A stretch of 64,000 nucleotides of DNA from Pseudomonas sp. Q2-TVG4-2 (GCF_013620795.1 NZ_LGLW01000003.1:62001-126000), one strand, 5' to 3'. Positions 45,009 through 54,497 are shown, counted from the first letter of the stretch. The notes: generated by a model from the letters alone, not told the origin. A program made the numbers and translations.

Positions 45009-45128
45009 CTACGGGGCTGCTGCGGGGTTCGTTTAGCGCAGAAAAACGCCGAAATCTGCATAAGAATGCGGCGTCTCTCCTAAGTGACCGGCATTACGCC
45101 GGGGCGGGACTCTTGAATCGATGAGTCC

Positions 45129-45521
45129 TTAGTTCTGCACCATCGCGATGACCTTGTCGCGCAGTTGCGGATCGTTCTGTACGGCCTGGTTGATGGCGTT
45201 GTACTCCTCGATGCTGAGGTCGTTGTCTTCGACGGTGCTCATCATCTTTTCGTTGGCTTGCTGCTGCAGTTGCTGAGCCTCGGCCGGGTCGCCGGTCTTT
45301 TCCAGCTTGGCGGTGAAGTCCTCGCGAATCTCCATGATCTCGCCCAGCGAGTCGGCAAACTTCTCCAGCTTCTTGTCGCTGATGTCTGCTGCCTGTATCG
45401 CCGGTGCGGGTTGCGTGGCCGGCGCCTGGCTGGCCTGCTGCGCGAATACTTGGGAGGCGCCAGCGGCCATGAGGAGGGCGGTGAGGCTGGCGGAAACGAG
45501 GCGAGCGTTTAGCTTGGTCAT
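45129..45521 (-). CDS. Secreted DUF4168 domain protein
   Basis: A 130-residue exported protein. MTKLNARLVSASLTALLMAA with cleavage near VFAQQ is a signal peptide; the open frame continues upstream but without signal features. The mature part is Gln/Ala-rich at first (ASQAPATQPAPAIQA), then a helical DUF4168 domain (DKKLEKFADSLGEIMEIREDF, QQLQQQANEKMMSTVEDN, YNAINQAVQNDPQLRDKVI). Function is unknown. It is divergent from the histidine kinase gene. Confidence 0.85.
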   Translation of the reverse strand: MTKLNARLVSASLTALLMAAGASQVFAQQASQAPATQPAPAIQAADISDKKLEKFADSLGEIMEIREDFTAKLEKTGDPAEAQQLQQQANEKMMSTVEDNDLSIEEYNAINQAVQNDPQLRDKVIAMVQN

Positions 45522-45662
45522 GTTCGGTATTCCTGCTGTTGAAAGACGCCAAGGTCTTTGCATCAGCCGTGCCATCCCGAGCGGGTGTCTCCAAGTGCCT
45601 GATTCCCTGGGGTTTAACCGCCCGTCCTGTTCACATCGACCCCAGAGCGGTGGCTCTGTATC

Positions 45663-45677
45663 GTGCCAGAATGGCAC
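45663..45677. promoter_or_regulatory. Inverted repeat GTGCCA-GAA-TGGCAC over the kinase start
   Basis: A perfect 6-bp inverted repeat with 3-bp spacer covers the ATG (45671) of the histidine kinase gene and lies in the region divergent with the DUF4168 gene. It could be an operator for the response regulator. Its TGGCAC half resembles a -24 element, but no proper -12 partner is in place. Confidence 0.35.
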
Positions 45678-47158
45678 ATGTAGCAGTTTGGCAACGAACA
45701 TCGACCCTGCGCGGCGCGCTTTTGTTGAAGGTGGTGATCCCGCTGGTGGCGATCATGCTCGGCTTCAGTTATCTGCTGTTGTGGACGGTCGAGCGCAACA
45801 GCGAGCGGCGTCTGCAGGAGGAAGTTGAGCTGGTGGCGCGGGCAGTCCGTCTGCCGCTCAGCGATAGCCTGGAAAAGCAGCATGATCGCACCTCGCAACA
45901 GGTGCTGGAGTCGGTGCTCGGTGTCGGGCGCGTCTACGGCGCGTATCTCTATGACGATCAAGGTGAGCTGGTCGCCTTCGCCGGGGCCATCGAGCCGGAT
46001 CAGGATCAGTCCTCGATTCAAGAATTGACCGCCGATGGCAAACGCCGGGGCGGTTATCAGCGCATTCGTGGGCGCGAGGTCTATTCCTATTTCCTGCCGC
46101 TCGAACAGAGTGGCGGGCGTATCAACGGCCTGCTGCAGGTCACCCGCCGCTGGAACGACTTCGAGCGTGACACTCGGCGTCTGCGGTTGATCGCCGGCAT
46201 CTGCGCCGCAGTGCTGGCGCTGGCGGCGGTCTGCATCGTTTTGCTCGGCCATTGGTCGGCGATCGGCCGCCATCTGCAGGAGCTGACGCAAAGCATGGCG
46301 CGGGTCGCCGCAGGCAATCGTCAGCACCGCGCACCGCACAGCGGTCCGCAGGAAATCGCCGTGCTCGGTCGGGCATTGAACCAGATGCTCGACAGTATCG
46401 CCGATGCCGAGCAGCGCATGGCCGAGCAGAAGGCGCGCGAGGCGGCGCTTGAAGGCCGATTACGGCGCACCCAGCAACTGGCTGCGGTTGGCCGCCTGGC
46501 TGCCGGGGTGGCACACGAATTGGGCAGCCCGCTCAGCGTCATCGACGGCAAGGCCCAGCGCGTCTTGCGCAGCGAGACGCTGGAGGACGGCCCGCGCAAG
46601 GGGTTGCTGCAGATCCGCAGCCAGGTGCAGCGACTGAGCGAGATCGTTCGCCAGTTGCTGGACTTCGGTCGCGCTGCCGGACGCCCGCCACGGCGCATGC
46701 CGGCCGACGTGCTGGCGCATTCCGCGGCTGCGGCGGTGGCCGACGAGCTGGCCTCGCTGAAAGTCGAACTTAGGCTCGAGGCACCGGCGACTGCTCTGTA
46801 TTGCCAAGTGGATCCGCCGCGCTTCGAACAGGCCTTGACCAATCTACTGCGCAACGCCGCCCAGGCCAGTCCAGGCGGCCTGGTGGCGCTGCGCTGGTGG
46901 CAGGACGCCGACTGCCTGATGTTTCAGGTTGAAGACGATGGCCCGGGCGTGGCCGAGCAGCACCGCACCGCCCTGTTCGAACCGTTCTTTACCACCAAAC
47001 CGGTGGGCAAGGGCAGCGGCCTGGGGCTGGCCGTGGCACATGGGGTGGTGGCCGAGTGCGGCGGTCGTCTCGAGCTGGTCGAGAGCTCGCTGGGTGGCGC
47101 GGCGTTTCGTATTTCCCTGGCGCTCGCCAACGAGGACGACATAGATGCAGATGGATGA
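45671..47158 (+). CDS. Membrane sensor histidine kinase
   Basis: A 495-residue two-component sensor. TM1 is about 18-39 (LLLKVVIPLVAIMLGFSYLL), a periplasmic sensing region runs to about 170, and TM2 is about 171-193. A HAMP region follows, then the H-box AAGVAHELGSPLSV with phospho-acceptor His282, N-box LTNLLRNAAQAS, and G-boxes VEDDGPGV and KGSGLGLAVAHG. The ATG at 45671 is chosen because the basic N terminus leads directly to TM1; the ribosome site is weak. The 3' end overlaps the response regulator start by 14 nt. Signal and targets are unknown; the pair resembles NtrB/NtrC-type systems. Confidence 0.9.
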   Translation: MAHVAVWQRTSTLRGALLLKVVIPLVAIMLGFSYLLLWTVERNSERRLQEEVELVARAVRLPLSDSLEKQHDRTSQQVLESVLGVGRVYGAYLYDDQGELVAFAGAIEPDQDQSSIQELTADGKRRGGYQRIRGREVYSYFLPLEQSGGRINGLLQVTRRWNDFERDTRRLRLIAGICAAVLALAAVCIVLLGHWSAIGRHLQELTQSMARVAAGNRQHRAPHSGPQEIAVLGRALNQMLDSIADAEQRMAEQKAREAALEGRLRRTQQLAAVGRLAAGVAHELGSPLSVIDGKAQRVLRSETLEDGPRKGLLQIRSQVQRLSEIVRQLLDFGRAAGRPPRRMPADVLAHSAAAAVADELASLKVELRLEAPATALYCQVDPPRFEQALTNLLRNAAQASPGGLVALRWWQDADCLMFQVEDDGPGVAEQHRTALFEPFFTTKPVGKGSGLGLAVAHGVVAECGGRLELVESSLGGAAFRISLALANEDDIDADG

Positions 47159-48545
47159 CACCGCTCCACAACGGGTATTGATCGTCGAAGATGACGACAG
47201 CCTGCGCCAGCTGCTGGTCGAGGAGTTGGAAGACCGTGCGCTGCAGGTGCATGCCGTGGCGAGCGCCGAGGACGCCGTACCGCTGCTGGAAAGCTGGGAG
47301 CCGGATTTGGTGGTCAGCGACCTGCGCCTGCCGGGCGCCGATGGCATGGCGCTGCTGCGACGGGTCAAGGCGATGCAGGCCGCGCCGGCTTTTCTGGTGA
47401 TCACCGCGTTCGGCAGCATTCAGCAGGCCGTGGCGGCGCTGAAGGAAGGCGCCGACGAGTTTCTCACCAAACCGCTGGACCTAGAACACCTCGGCCTAGC
47501 CGTGTCGCGCGCGTTGGAAACGCGCCGGCTGCGCGACGAGGTGCGACGCTTTCAGCAACTGCTCAGCGATGACCGCTTCCATGGCATGCTCGGCCGCAGT
47601 CGGGTGATGCGTGAGTTGTTCGACCAGATCCGTCAGCTGGCCCGCGCCGCCGGGCCGGTGCTGGTGATCGGCGAAAGCGGCACCGGCAAGGAACTGGTCG
47701 CCCGCGCCATACACGCCGAGAGCGACCGGGCGCAGCGGCCGTTTCTGGCCATCAACTGTGCCGGGCTGCCGGCCGAACTGCTGGAAAGCGAATTCTTTGG
47801 CCATGCCGTCGGTGCCTTCACCGGTGCGAGTCGCAGCCACAAGGGGCTCTTCCAGCAAGCCGATGGCGGCACCCTGTTTCTCGATGAGATCGGCGAAATG
47901 CCGTTGCCGCTGCAGGCCAAGCTGCTGCGCGTGCTGCAGGAAGGCACCATCCGCCCGGTGGGCGGCGAGCGCGAGCTGAGCGTTGATGTGCGCATCATTG
48001 CCGCCAGCAACCGCCCGCTGGAAACCGCGGCCGGCCGCGAGTCGTTTCGCGAGGACCTGTTCTTCCGCCTGGAGACCTTCATTTTGCAGGTGCCGCCCCT
48101 GCGTGACCGGGAGGAGGACCGCGAGCTGCTCGCCGCCGGTTTCGTCGCGCATTTCGCCGCCCGCGACGGCCGCCCGGTGCGCGGGCTGTCGCGCACGGCG
48201 CTGGAGCAGCTGCGGCGTTATCCCTTCCCCGGCAACGTGCGGGAATTGCAGAATGCCATGGAACGCGCAGTAACCTTCTGCCACGGCCGTAGCATTGAGC
48301 TGGAGCATCTGCCGACGCGCATCGCCAGTTATCAGGAAACCACGCCCCAAGCCCGTGCCGACGACCTGCTTGGATTGATGATCGATGGCCCCTTGCTGCC
48401 CACCCTGGATGAGCTGGAGATGCGCTACATCCGCCATGTGCTAGAGCGGGTCGAGGGCAACAAGCGACGCGCGGCCGCGCTGCTTGGCATCGGCCGGCGC
48501 ACGCTGTACCGCCGGCTGGGCGAGCAGGAACAGGATGATACCTGA
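47145..48545 (+). CDS. Sigma-54-dependent response regulator
   Basis: A 466-residue NtrC-family regulator cognate to the overlapping kinase. The receiver has phospho-acceptor D59 (LVVSDLRLPGADG) and acidic EDDD near 15-18. The AAA+ domain has Walker A GESGTGKE (176-183), an intact GAFTGA sigma-54 loop (223-228), and Walker B LFLDEIGEMP. A Fis-type helix-turn-helix ends the protein (GNKRRAAALLGIGRRTLYRRL). The start overlaps the kinase by 14 nt, so translation is coupled. Target genes are not evident; the divergent DUF4168 gene is one possibility. Confidence 0.93.
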   Translation: MQMDDTAPQRVLIVEDDDSLRQLLVEELEDRALQVHAVASAEDAVPLLESWEPDLVVSDLRLPGADGMALLRRVKAMQAAPAFLVITAFGSIQQAVAALKEGADEFLTKPLDLEHLGLAVSRALETRRLRDEVRRFQQLLSDDRFHGMLGRSRVMRELFDQIRQLARAAGPVLVIGESGTGKELVARAIHAESDRAQRPFLAINCAGLPAELLESEFFGHAVGAFTGASRSHKGLFQQADGGTLFLDEIGEMPLPLQAKLLRVLQEGTIRPVGGERELSVDVRIIAASNRPLETAAGRESFREDLFFRLETFILQVPPLRDREEDRELLAAGFVAHFAARDGRPVRGLSRTALEQLRRYPFPGNVRELQNAMERAVTFCHGRSIELEHLPTRIASYQETTPQARADDLLGLMIDGPLLPTLDELEMRYIRHVLERVEGNKRRAAALLGIGRRTLYRRLGEQEQDDT

Positions 48546-48635
48546 GTCGCATATCGCTCCAACCGGCAGACCCCAAGCGGAACGATCTGCGCGTGGTCGC
48601 GGCCCAAGGTTGAAAGGCCTTGAGTGGGGTGTGGC

Positions 48636-49310
48636 ATGACATTCTCGATCGTTGCAAGATGCCCGCGAACCGGTCAGTTGGGCGTTGCCGCCGCGACGGC
48701 CATGCCCGCCGTCGGCAAGCTGCTGACCCATGCGGCCGCAGGCGTCGGTGCGGTGGCAACCCAGGCGCGGATCAATCCCTATCTCGGCATCGACGGGCTT
48801 GATCTTCTGCGAAAGGGGTTCGATGCGCGCGAGGTGATCGAGCGCCTCAAGCCGACCGATCCCTGCATGTCGCAACGCCAGCTGGCGGTTGTCGATAATC
48901 AGGGGCGGGTGGCCTGCTGGACTGGTGACCAGTGCCTGCCTTGGTCCGGATCCATCAGCGGTGACCAGTTCTGCGTGCAAGGCAACCGGCTGACTGGCCG
49001 CGACGTGCTCGAAGCGGTGGTCGATGCGCTCAACTGCACACGGTTCCTGCCGTTGGTGGAGCGTCTGATGGAGGCGCTCGCCGCTGGCGATAGCCTCGGT
49101 GGCGACCGGCATGGCGAGTCGTCGGCAACTATTTATGTGGTCGACCGCGAGGATTACCCGCTGTGGGACATTCGCGTCGATCATCACCCCGACCCGCTGA
49201 CCGAATTGCGCCGGCTGCACGCGGTGTTCGAGCGCCAGGTATTACCCGAGATGCTGCGCATGCCGACCCGGGACAATCCTGCCGGTGCCGCCGAAGAAGA
49301 GCCGGTCTGA
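48636..49310 (+). CDS. DUF1028 Ntn-hydrolase-like protein
   Basis: A 224-residue protein of the DUF1028 family, which has an Ntn-hydrolase-like fold. From the ATG at 48636 the sequence starts MTFSIVARCPRTGQLGVAAATAM, the family hallmark, with GVGAVATQARINPYLGIDGL, then RQLAVVDNQGRVACWTGDQC and VQGNRLTGRDVLEAVVDALN. Members often lie near amino-acid or polyamine catabolism genes, but activity is not well defined. The next gene on the other strand is the polyamine-linked GGDEF-EAL protein; whether they are related is unknown. Confidence 0.85.
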   Translation: MTFSIVARCPRTGQLGVAAATAMPAVGKLLTHAAAGVGAVATQARINPYLGIDGLDLLRKGFDAREVIERLKPTDPCMSQRQLAVVDNQGRVACWTGDQCLPWSGSISGDQFCVQGNRLTGRDVLEAVVDALNCTRFLPLVERLMEALAAGDSLGGDRHGESSATIYVVDREDYPLWDIRVDHHPDPLTELRRLHAVFERQVLPEMLRMPTRDNPAGAAEEEPV

Positions 49311-49326
49311 ATGCCTGCGCTCAGCT

Positions 49327-51690
49327 CTACGCGGAGCTGGTATGTGCATGCAACGGCTCGAGGCGCAGCTCGGTCGAGCGATTGCGGATCGCCACCCATT
49401 CGGCCAATGCGGCCGCCGAGCGCGGCGGTGAAATCAGATAGCCCTGGAAGAGGTCGCAGCCTGCCTGTAACAGCGCTGCTTGCTTTTCCAGGGTATCCAC
49501 GCCCTCTGCACTGACCCGCTTGCCCTGCGCCTGGCAGAACGCGACGATCGCCGTCAGGCTTTCCTGCATGTCGGCGCGGGTCAGGCGTTCAATGATGGCC
49601 ATGTCCAGCTTGATGGTGTCGGCCGGATATTCAAGCAGCTGTTGGATCGAGGTGTAGCCGACGCCGAAATCATCGATGGCCACGCGGAAGCCGGCCATGC
49701 GAATCGCGCGAACAACCTCCATGGTGTTGCTGTTCAGTTCGGCGGCGTGGGTCTCGGTGAGTTCGATCTCGATGCGGCTGGTGCAGATGCCATGATGTGC
49801 GGCGCGCTCGATCAGATAATTGCAGAGGCGGTCATCGGTCAGTTGCGCGGACGACACGTTGATCGCCAGGATCACGTGCTCGCCGAACAGCCGGACCAGC
49901 TCTGGATAGTTCGCCAACGCATGATTGATCACCCAGCTGTCGATCTTGGGAAACAGCCCGGCGCGCTCGGCGATGGGGATGAATTCCCCCGGCGATACCG
50001 TGCCTAGCAGTGGCGAATGCCAGCGCAGCAGCACCTCGCAGCTGACCACGCGGCCCTCGCGGTCCACCTCCGGCATGTAAACCAGGCGGAGCTGATCGTC
50101 CCCGTCGAGCAGGCGCAGCTGCTCCTCGATCAGGCGGATGCGCTGGTTACGTTGCTCCAGCTCCGCAGAGAAGGCCACCGCGACGTTCTTGCCTTCGGCC
50201 TTGGCCTGATACATCGCCGTGTCGGCACGGGTCAGCAACTGGGTGATGGAATCGGCGTCGGCAGGGTAGCGGGCGATTCCGATGCTGACGCTGACCGGGT
50301 ACATGCGGTCTTCCTGGCGGAAACCGCCCTGGCATAGATCAAGCACGGCGTCGGTGAGCGCCGGCGAGGTGTCGCGGTCGGCATCAGCCAACAACAAGAT
50401 GGCGAATTCGTCACCGTATAGCCGTGCGAAGGCTGTTTCGGTATCAGGATGGGCCTGCCGATACTGCTCTAGCACGCCTTGTACGCGTTTGGCGAAGATC
50501 CGCAGCAGCGCATCGCCAGCATCGTGACCATGCTGATCGTTGACCTGCTTGAAATTGTCCAGATCGAGAAACAGTAGCGTCAGTTGCTGACCGTCCCGCA
50601 CGCATCGCTCGTACATCGCGCTGGCCAGCATGCCGAAGTGGGACCGGTTGCTGATATGGGTCAGGCCGTCGGTCCAGGAAATCTCCTGAATATGTTGTAG
50701 GGCGGCGGTGTTGCGTTCGTGAAGCGTCTTCATGTTTAACGTCAGGCGACCGATCTCCCCGCCATCGCCGGGCTGGTCGAGGGCGTCACGCTTGCACAGC
50801 AGCAGATCGGTGAGCTGGCTGTCGAGCTGGCTGATCGGGTCGGTGACGTAGCGGCGGATCAGCACCAGCAACAGGCCGATGGTGATCAGACAGACCAGCG
50901 AGCCGCCGGTGAGAAACGCCACACTCAGGGTCTGCAGACGGCTGGCGATATAGCCGGGTGCCGGTGTCAGTCGCGCTTGCAGTGCGCTCGACAGCTCGAT
51001 ATCGGCCGATAGGCCGGTTGCAACCGGTGGCAATGTCGGGGCGATTTCGACCGTCGCGCCATATTCCCGTTCGAGGCGCTCCTTCAGTGCGACGAAGCGT
51101 TCCGGCCGTACCGCCAGTTGCACGGCGAAGGCCTCGGCCCGCTGGCTTGGCAACGGCTGGCTGCCTGAGGCCGGCAGGATGAAATCGGTGTCCAGCAGCA
51201 ACGGCCCATTGTTGGTATCGGTCAGGTAGCTGATCTCACCCGTGTCGACCGCCTGCCTGGCATCACGGACCGCTTGCTGCTGCCGGGCATTGATGGTGGC
51301 GAATGGCGACAGGCTGCTTTCGAAGTAGTAGGCCACCTCGCCGTCAGGCTGGACGATCGCGAAGGAGACGAACGGCAGCCCGCTGGTGGACAGCGAGCGG
51401 ATGCTTTGCTGAATGCGCAGGCCCAGCGTTTCGTTGCGGTAGGCAGTGTTCGACTCGCGCAGAAACAGCAACAGCGCCTCGCTGTCGATGATCGAGTAGA
51501 GCACGCTGCGGCTGAACGCCTCGTAGTCCATGTAGGCAGACTTCAATACCGATAGCTGTTGCGCCAGGCGTGCCTGTTCGAGACCCAGCAGCGCGGCCCG
51601 CTGGGTCAGGTAGGCGGTGGACGCGGCCACCAGCTGAATGATCAGGATGACCGGGAAAATCACCAGCAGCGCGCGTTTACCGAGCGTCAT
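49327..51690 (-). CDS. Membrane GGDEF-EAL cyclic-di-GMP protein (MbaA-like layout)
   Basis: A 787-residue inner-membrane signalling protein. TM1 is about 8-28, a periplasmic domain runs about 30-255, TM2 about 256-280, then a HAMP-like segment. The GGDEF domain (about 335-510) has the altered signature YGDEF (425-429). The EAL domain (about 530-770) has EVLLRW (552-557), ELTETHA, IDDFGVGYTS, KLDMAII and SAEGVDTLE, so the ExLxR and metal-site residues look complete and it is probably a phosphodiesterase. The gene overlaps by 14 nt the upstream gene for a polyamine-type periplasmic binding protein, the same partnership as Vibrio NspS-MbaA. Confidence 0.92.
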   Translation of the reverse strand: MTLGKRALLVIFPVILIIQLVAASTAYLTQRAALLGLEQARLAQQLSVLKSAYMDYEAFSRSVLYSIIDSEALLLFLRESNTAYRNETLGLRIQQSIRSLSTSGLPFVSFAIVQPDGEVAYYFESSLSPFATINARQQQAVRDARQAVDTGEISYLTDTNNGPLLLDTDFILPASGSQPLPSQRAEAFAVQLAVRPERFVALKERLEREYGATVEIAPTLPPVATGLSADIELSSALQARLTPAPGYIASRLQTLSVAFLTGGSLVCLITIGLLLVLIRRYVTDPISQLDSQLTDLLLCKRDALDQPGDGGEIGRLTLNMKTLHERNTAALQHIQEISWTDGLTHISNRSHFGMLASAMYERCVRDGQQLTLLFLDLDNFKQVNDQHGHDAGDALLRIFAKRVQGVLEQYRQAHPDTETAFARLYGDEFAILLLADADRDTSPALTDAVLDLCQGGFRQEDRMYPVSVSIGIARYPADADSITQLLTRADTAMYQAKAEGKNVAVAFSAELEQRNQRIRLIEEQLRLLDGDDQLRLVYMPEVDREGRVVSCEVLLRWHSPLLGTVSPGEFIPIAERAGLFPKIDSWVINHALANYPELVRLFGEHVILAINVSSAQLTDDRLCNYLIERAAHHGICTSRIEIELTETHAAELNSNTMEVVRAIRMAGFRVAIDDFGVGYTSIQQLLEYPADTIKLDMAIIERLTRADMQESLTAIVAFCQAQGKRVSAEGVDTLEKQAALLQAGCDLFQGYLISPPRSAAALAEWVAIRNRSTELRLEPLHAHTSSA

Positions 51691-52774
51691 GGGCGTTAAT
51701 CAGTGCGCTGATGATGCGTCGCCGCGTCTGCGTGGCTTCCATTGGCCGCGTCTCGAAGACCTGACTGCGCTCCAGCACCTCGTCTGGCGGATAGATGCTC
51801 GGATTCTGCCGGATCGCGTCAGGCAGCAACGCTCGAGCGGCGGCGTTGGGTGTTGCGACGCCCAGCTCGGCCGCGTTCAGTGCGGCGATCTCGGGGTCGC
51901 TGATAAAGTTCAGGAAACGGTAAGCCAGTGCCTTGTTCGGGCTATTAGCCGGGATCGACAGGCAGTCGACCCAGAGCAGCGTGCCCTCCTTAGGTACCAC
52001 ATAGCGCCACGGCTCGCCCTCGATACCCTCGACTTCGTTGAGCACTTGCTGGTCGCCGCTATAGGCCAGTGCCATGTCGGCCTGGTCGATGTGGCGCTGG
52101 CTTCTCAGCGAGGTGATCGCGTATTCGTAAGTCAGCACGGCGTCGGACTGCGCCTGAAGCAGTTCGAAGGCGGCCCTGAGCTCGTCGTTATCGGACGTAT
52201 TGATCGAACGCTGCTGGTAGATCAGCGGGGCGGCGAGGATGTCTTCGTGGTCTTCCATCATGATGATGTGCGGTTCGTCGCGCTTGGTCGGTTGCAGCAA
52301 TGCAGCCCAGGACTGCGGGGCTTCGGCGATACGGTCGGTCCGATAGACGATGCCCAGCGTGCCCCACAGGTAAGGGACGCTGTAAGCACCGCAACTGTCG
52401 CGCCAGCGTTGCGAGACGTTGCGCAGCTTCGGCAGTTCAGCATCGCTGATAAGCTCGAGCAGGCTGCGCGAGCCAAACCGGTCGGAGCTGATTCGCCCGG
52501 CCACGACCAAGTCGATCCGGTGATCCGGCTTGGCAAGAATCTCGTCGCGCTTGTCGCCGCTATCGAAATAGATCTGCTGAAGGGCGACGCCGGTTTCGGC
52601 CTGCCAGCGCTCGATTACCGCTTCGCTGAGATACTCTTCCCAGTTCAGCAGTGTCAGCGTTTCCGTTGCGCGCACCAGGCCCGAGGGAAACAGCAGACTG
52701 GCGGCGACCAGAACGGCGCCGCACAGGCGCCACGCAGGCGACTCCGGGTTGTTGTCATTCATCCGTTGCTCCAT
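51677..52774 (-). CDS. Periplasmic polyamine-binding protein (PotD/NspS-like)
   Basis: A 365-residue PotD-family substrate-binding protein. A signal peptide (WRLCGAVLVAASLLFPSGLVRA) leads to ETLTLLNWEEYLSEAVIERW, the usual N terminus of polyamine binders. Further family segments are DLVVAGRISSDRF, YSVPYLWGTLGIVYRTD, DMALAYSGDQQVLNE and IPANSPNKALAYRFLNFISD. No permease or ATPase genes follow; instead the gene overlaps the GGDEF-EAL membrane protein, so it is likely a sensor subunit rather than a transporter component. The ligand, spermidine-like, is inferred from family. Confidence 0.9.
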   Translation of the reverse strand: MEQRMNDNNPESPAWRLCGAVLVAASLLFPSGLVRATETLTLLNWEEYLSEAVIERWQAETGVALQQIYFDSGDKRDEILAKPDHRIDLVVAGRISSDRFGSRSLLELISDAELPKLRNVSQRWRDSCGAYSVPYLWGTLGIVYRTDRIAEAPQSWAALLQPTKRDEPHIIMMEDHEDILAAPLIYQQRSINTSDNDELRAAFELLQAQSDAVLTYEYAITSLRSQRHIDQADMALAYSGDQQVLNEVEGIEGEPWRYVVPKEGTLLWVDCLSIPANSPNKALAYRFLNFISDPEIAALNAAELGVATPNAAARALLPDAIRQNPSIYPPDEVLERSQVFETRPMEATQTRRRIISALINAHDAR

Positions 52775-52990
52775 CCGCTATGGCACTGCCTTGGTCGGCT
52801 CGCTGAGTTCGGCTAGGCGTAGCGATTACGCATGTGCGTACTGCCTGCCTTCCGGATGTTCCGTCGCGTCGGCTCGGCTTCGAACGTCATTGCGGGGATC
52901 AGCCGGATTATCGGCCTGCGGTAGTGGCACTTTAATGGCGTCAGATGAATGGCAGCAATGTTTTTTTACGAGTTGTTTGCTGCCAGTCGA

Positions 52991-53566
52991 TCAGCGGGCG
53001 GGGACGGCCTGTTTACCGTGACGTATGTGCGGGCGAGGCGGGGTCTGTAACCAGGGCGCCAGCAGGCGCGTGGAAAGCGGAATGAACAGATAGGTCATCA
53101 GCGGCGTCAGCGCCAGCGTGGTGAGCAGAATGCGCATCACCAGGCTCAGCTCGCTAAGTGCACCGCCGAACATCAGATTGAACAGCAGCGATACCGGAAA
53201 GAACGCCAGCCAGATCGCTACGCTCTGCTTCCAGCGCGGCGGGGGCGCACTTTCGTTTCCACCGAACCAGGTGCCGATGCCGCGGGCGCGGTGCTCGTGG
53301 GGTTGCCCGAACAGTTCGCTGCCGCGTTGCAGCCAGGCCCGGCGCGAGGCCGAATGTTCCCAGCTGTCGAGGGTCTGCTCGTCGGCGAAGCGGAAGACGA
53401 TCTGGAATTCATCGTCGCCTGGCGGCGGTGCCAGCACGCCGGAGCCGAGGTAGCCGGGAAAGTCCGCGGCCAGCTGTTCGCCTTCGTGCAGCCAGGCGAG
53501 GAGATCGTGGTAGCGGCCATCGCGCACGCGGCGGGCCACCATCAGCGTGACGGGTTCGGTAGACAT
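52991..53566 (-). CDS. Antibiotic biosynthesis monooxygenase (ABM) domain membrane protein
   Basis: A 191-residue protein. Residues 1-95 form an ABM-type ferredoxin-like domain (PVTLMVARRVRDGRYHDLLAWL, FQIVFRFADEQTLDSWEHSASRRAWL). The C-terminal part has two hydrophobic segments (SVAIWLAFFPVSLLFNLMFG and LSLVMRILLTTLALTPLMTYLF) and a basic tail, so the domain is tethered to the membrane. This two-part layout is common in proteobacteria and functionally uncharacterised. The start at 53566 is preceded by a GGAGATACACG leader. Confidence 0.85.
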   Translation of the reverse strand: MSTEPVTLMVARRVRDGRYHDLLAWLHEGEQLAADFPGYLGSGVLAPPPGDDEFQIVFRFADEQTLDSWEHSASRRAWLQRGSELFGQPHEHRARGIGTWFGGNESAPPPRWKQSVAIWLAFFPVSLLFNLMFGGALSELSLVMRILLTTLALTPLMTYLFIPLSTRLLAPWLQTPPRPHIRHGKQAVPAR

Positions 53567-53810
53567 CGTGTATCTCCAGTATCAAGCCGGCCACCCGGAT
53601 AGGGCATTCGGCAAACGCAGCGCCGGGATGGTGGGCTGCGAAATGGGTCAGGCAAGGGTCATGCCTCGGTCGTCAGACAGTGCCAGACCACGTGAGGTCG
53701 GCATCGCCGGGACGACGGCGCACTATACGGAGATTTGTTGCACTTGGAAGGGGCGTCAGTTCGGGGAAAAGGTGCGGACGGCTGCGGCGTACTGACGCAG
53801 CCGAGTCGGG

Positions 53811-54491
53811 TCAGCGATTTGCCAGTCGGTTCTGCTTGTACAACGGCGAGCGAGGGCCACTGAGGATCCCATCGTGTCTGTTGGTGGTCAGCAATCGATG
53901 GCTGGCGATGCCTGCGACTTCATGACTGCGGTCGCTCAGGCTGTTGACGATCTGGTTGATGGCTGCGGTGATCAGCATGCCGACCAGACCACCGCCTGAG
54001 TTCTTCTGATTCTCTGCCGTACTGGCGAGTGCGTGGCCCTGCCAGAGCAGGTCACCGCTGCGTAGATCGACCAGCTTGCCGCTTGCTTCGACCGTCACCT
54101 CGCTGGTCAGCACTTTGTAGCTGCTGCCGTAGCGGCTGACTTCGATATAGAGCGCGGCATCGGCACCGAAGATGTCACGCAGCTTGGCAGGCGGCGCCAT
54201 GTGCATCTCGTCGGCGTTCATCAGACCGTTCTGCTTGAACGTCTCGTCGACGACCGCGACGGGTAACACGTAGTAGCCCGCCTCAGCGAGTGGATAAGTC
54301 ACCTGTGACAGCACGCTATAGCTGGCCTTGATGTCCGGTGAGGTGTTGACCGGCGGTAGTACCACGATCGAGGCCGGGTTGTTTCGTTCGAATGCGCTGT
54401 AGTCGTAGGGGGCCTTTTGTGTCGCACAGCCAGTGGTCAACGCCACGGCGGCAAGTACCAGGAATGTCTTGAGAGAGATTAAACGCATCAT
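53811..54491 (-). CDS. DUF799 (GNA1162-family) lipoprotein
   Basis: A 226-residue outer-membrane lipoprotein. The lipobox is LTTGC after a hydrophobic leader (LKTFLVLAAVAL), followed by YDYSAFERNNPASIVVLPPVN, the hallmark of DUF799/GNA1162 proteins. It is the third gene of the CsgG-DUF4810-DUF799 set. Two adjacent ATG codons (54491, 54488) are possible starts, with AGAGG just upstream. Confidence 0.9.
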   Translation of the reverse strand: MMRLISLKTFLVLAAVALTTGCATQKAPYDYSAFERNNPASIVVLPPVNTSPDIKASYSVLSQVTYPLAEAGYYVLPVAVVDETFKQNGLMNADEMHMAPPAKLRDIFGADAALYIEVSRYGSSYKVLTSEVTVEASGKLVDLRSGDLLWQGHALASTAENQKNSGGGLVGMLITAAINQIVNSLSDRSHEVAGIASHRLLTTNRHDGILSGPRSPLYKQNRLANR

Positions 54492-54497
54492 GACCTC

